Assembly: GCF_001553855.1 (NCBI RefSeq) | Contig: NZ_LQWV01000012.1 | Coordinates: 248,001-312,000 of the forward strand | DNA length: 64,000 nt | Source: Streptococcus gordonii | GTDB lineage: Bacteria; Bacillota; Bacilli; Lactobacillales; Streptococcaceae | Direction of reading: 5' to 3' | Part shown: one piece after another, positions 62,319 through 64,000 of the stretch | Position numbering within the stretch: the stretch's first letter is position 1 | How the letters are laid out: every line of letters starts with the position of its first letter | Made by a program: the position numbers and the translations under genes | The notes under the pieces: generated by a model | The model's database searches: none | The model's input: the letters and a program-made list of their open reading frames with translations, nothing else | What the model was told of the DNA's origin: nothing

Positions 62319-63041
62319 TTACAAATCTCTCTTCTTCAGTGTAGCCAGTCCTGCTATGGTAAAGACCGTGATTAGACTGAGAGCAAAGATAGCTGTTTTG
62401 GCGATGACACCTGGTATTGAAGCGTCTTCATAGAAGAACTCCATCTTGATAGCCTTGAACCATTCATTATTGGCATCGAACATTTGACTAGGGAGACCGA
62501 GTAAGATGTAGGTCATGATATAGGTGATAAAGACGACACTATAGTTTCGAGTCAAGTAGAGGACAAAGCTGGTAATGCAGTACCAAGCGTAGGTACAGAT
62601 GATCTGCATGACAAAGAGTATTGCGAATTGTCCCCAGAAATTAGCTGGTAGGGTTCCCATATTACCGCCGGTTCGGACAAATTCGATGACAATACCAAAA
62701 GTGTAGAGCAGTATGAACTGTAGAGGAAGTAAGCTGCCGATAACCAGTGCTTTAGAGAAGTAATATTGGGTCCGAGTCTTGCCTGTAGTCAGGTTATTGT
62801 GATAAAGTTTGTCATTGAGATCAACACCGAGAAGCAAGCTAGTCATGACATTGCAGGCAATAAAGAGCATGCCAATATTGTAGGTGACGGCATATATGGC
62901 AAAAAAGATACCGTTGTCGGAACTGACGGCTTGGGAAGTGAAAATGGCGAGGAGAATTCCAAAGATGCAGAAAGCCTGCACTCCCCAGAATCCTACGGAG
63001 CGGAAGATACGGTAGTAATCCGCCTTGATGCTATTAAACAT
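62319..63041 (-). CDS. ABC-2 type transporter permease
   Basis: 240 residues with six hydrophobic helices, beginning MFNSIKADYYRIFRSVGFWGV, the pattern of permeases of BcrAB/lantibiotic-immunity-like exporters. It overlaps its ATPase gene by 8 nt and must work with it. The substrate is unknown; peptide antibiotics are a frequent one in this class. Confidence 0.9.
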   Translation of the reverse strand: MFNSIKADYYRIFRSVGFWGVQAFCIFGILLAIFTSQAVSSDNGIFFAIYAVTYNIGMLFIACNVMTSLLLGVDLNDKLYHNNLTTGKTRTQYYFSKALVIGSLLPLQFILLYTFGIVIEFVRTGGNMGTLPANFWGQFAILFVMQIICTYAWYCITSFVLYLTRNYSVVFITYIMTYILLGLPSQMFDANNEWFKAIKMEFFYEDASIPGVIAKTAIFALSLITVFTIAGLATLKKRDL

Positions 63042-63966
63042 GGGTGTTCCCTCCTTCTTGGTTGATTAAGTCTGTAAAGTATTTCTCTAAGTCTTTGTGG
63101 GCGTAGTAGATTTCCCCGATTGGGATATCTGCTAGGATTAATTCCTTGGCAATCTTGCGAATTTCTTGTACTTGGCCGGAAATATGCAGCTCATCTTCCT
63201 TGTTGGTCGGTCTGAGCTGGTAGCCGAGCTTGTCTTGCACTAAATGAGCAGCTTGCTGGATATTATCCGTTTTGAGGATGATATAGTCGCCGCTTTTTTG
63301 GTCAAATTCTTCCTTAGACAGCTCTTTGATAAAATGCCCTTGATTGATAAAGCCAAAACGAGTGGCTACTAGATAAAGTTCGGACAGGATATGGCTAGAA
63401 ATAATGATAGTGATGTCCAGTTCTTGATTGAGGCGCTTGACCATTTCTCTAAATTCCTGAATCCCAACTGGGTCTAAGCCATTGATGGGCTCGTCCAGAA
63501 TGAGCAAGTCGGGACGCCCCAAAATGGCAATGGCAATGCCCAACCGCTGTCTCATCCCCAGAGAGAAATTACGGAATTTCTTCTTTCCAGTATCAGTCAG
63601 GCCGACGTACTGCAGGGTTTCTTTGATGACTTTGTCAGCATTTGGAATGCCCCGGTCGGTACAGTAGTAACGCAGATTTTCATAGGCCGACATGTGGGCA
63701 TGGGCTACAGGGGTTTCGATGACAGATCCAGTATGGCTGAGGGCTGTGGTCCATTCTTGTTGGCTCTGAGAGCCCAGGACAGACACGGTTCCTCCGCTAG
63801 GATAGATGACTTGAGTGATGATTTTGATTAGCGTGGTCTTACCAGCACCGTTTTTACCAATGAGACCGTAGATCTCTCCTTTCTTGATGGAAAGACTGAC
63901 ATCTTTCAGAGCATATTGATCACCGTATTTTTTAGTGAGCTCTTTCACTTCTAAAACATTTTGCAT
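63034..63966 (-). CDS. ABC transporter ATP-binding protein (BcrA/CcmA type)
   Basis: 310 residues: ATPase domain with Walker A GLIGKNGAGKTTLIK, signature FSLGMRQRLGIA, Walker B LLILDEPINGLDP and a C-terminal extension of about 90 residues typical of the drug/peptide export group. The start ATG follows AAAGGAG. It is the first gene of the two-gene unit. The nearby XRE regulator or two-component system may control it. Confidence 0.93.
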   Translation of the reverse strand: MQNVLEVKELTKKYGDQYALKDVSLSIKKGEIYGLIGKNGAGKTTLIKIITQVIYPSGGTVSVLGSQSQQEWTTALSHTGSVIETPVAHAHMSAYENLRYYCTDRGIPNADKVIKETLQYVGLTDTGKKKFRNFSLGMRQRLGIAIAILGRPDLLILDEPINGLDPVGIQEFREMVKRLNQELDITIIISSHILSELYLVATRFGFINQGHFIKELSKEEFDQKSGDYIILKTDNIQQAAHLVQDKLGYQLRPTNKEDELHISGQVQEIRKIAKELILADIPIGEIYYAHKDLEKYFTDLINQEGGNTHV

Positions 63967-64000
63967 GCTGTTTCTCCTTTAATTCCTTTGTTTATAGTTT

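Overview
The window reads as chromosome of a low-to-middle GC Gram-positive coccus of the genus Streptococcus, most likely the sanguinis group. Grounds seen in the sequence are a typical streptococcal PepX, CppA, a mevalonate isoprenoid pathway, pflB divergent from dinB, the zapA-cvpA-mutS2 cluster, an EXLDI-family protein, a class 1A dihydroorotate dehydrogenase, an MsrAB fusion and an SpxB-type pyruvate oxidase (H2O2 producer). From memory the order pfl-dinB-recD2-lepB-rnhC-cvpA-mutS2-pepD-trxA...spxB resembles S. sanguinis; no comparison was run.

Layout. 1-6.2 kb: 3' part of pepX (minus), an aquaglyceroporin, an HdeD-like membrane protein with a possible papain-like C-terminal domain, and cppA overlapping a serine beta-lactamase-like hydrolase. 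6.3-12.7 kb: the complete mevalonate route in two converging operons, mvk-mvaD-mvaK2-fni (plus) and mvaS-mvaA (minus), sharing one bidirectional terminator. 12.8-16.6 kb (minus): a two-part ThrE-type exporter and pflB with a clear promoter and CcpA site. 16.7-20.9 kb: dinB, then a small coiled-coil/membrane gene, two tandem CPBP proteases and a TetR regulator, with two similar TetR-type operators. 21-30.9 kb: recD2, lepB, rnhC (minus), then zapA-cvpA-mutS2, an acetyltransferase, pepD and trxA. 31-37 kb: an APC transporter, an MscS channel, a DUF4352-like protein, sstT (minus), a DUF2268 protein behind a MerR-type promoter, and an EXLDI protein. 37.2-39.3 kb: gdhA, a GNAT gene and a second, diverged copy of the last 49 codons of gdhA. 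39.5-43.7 kb: pyrDA, msrAB, a lipoprotein and an amidohydrolase.

43.7-58.9 kb is the accessory, sugar-oriented half. It starts with a fully formed CcpA/antiterminator control region that now drives only a deletion scar of a beta-glucoside PTS gene. An AraC-type regulator is divergent from a family 1 phospho-beta-glucosidase, and a second such enzyme follows a SemiSWEET gene 10 kb away. Both glycosidase promoters carry the same 20-bp sequence exactly 38 nt upstream of the -10 box, which points to one AraC-controlled regulon. Between them lie a membrane-anchored MutS-like ATPase in an operon with HAD and SGNH hydrolases, spxB, and an AT-rich segment with a frameshifted small gene and an ABC exporter.

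59-64 kb: a two-component system with a clear promoter, the 5' stub of a serine hydrolase, an XRE regulator with membrane segments, and an ABC-2 transporter (minus). No tRNA, rRNA, CRISPR array, phage or intact insertion sequence was seen.
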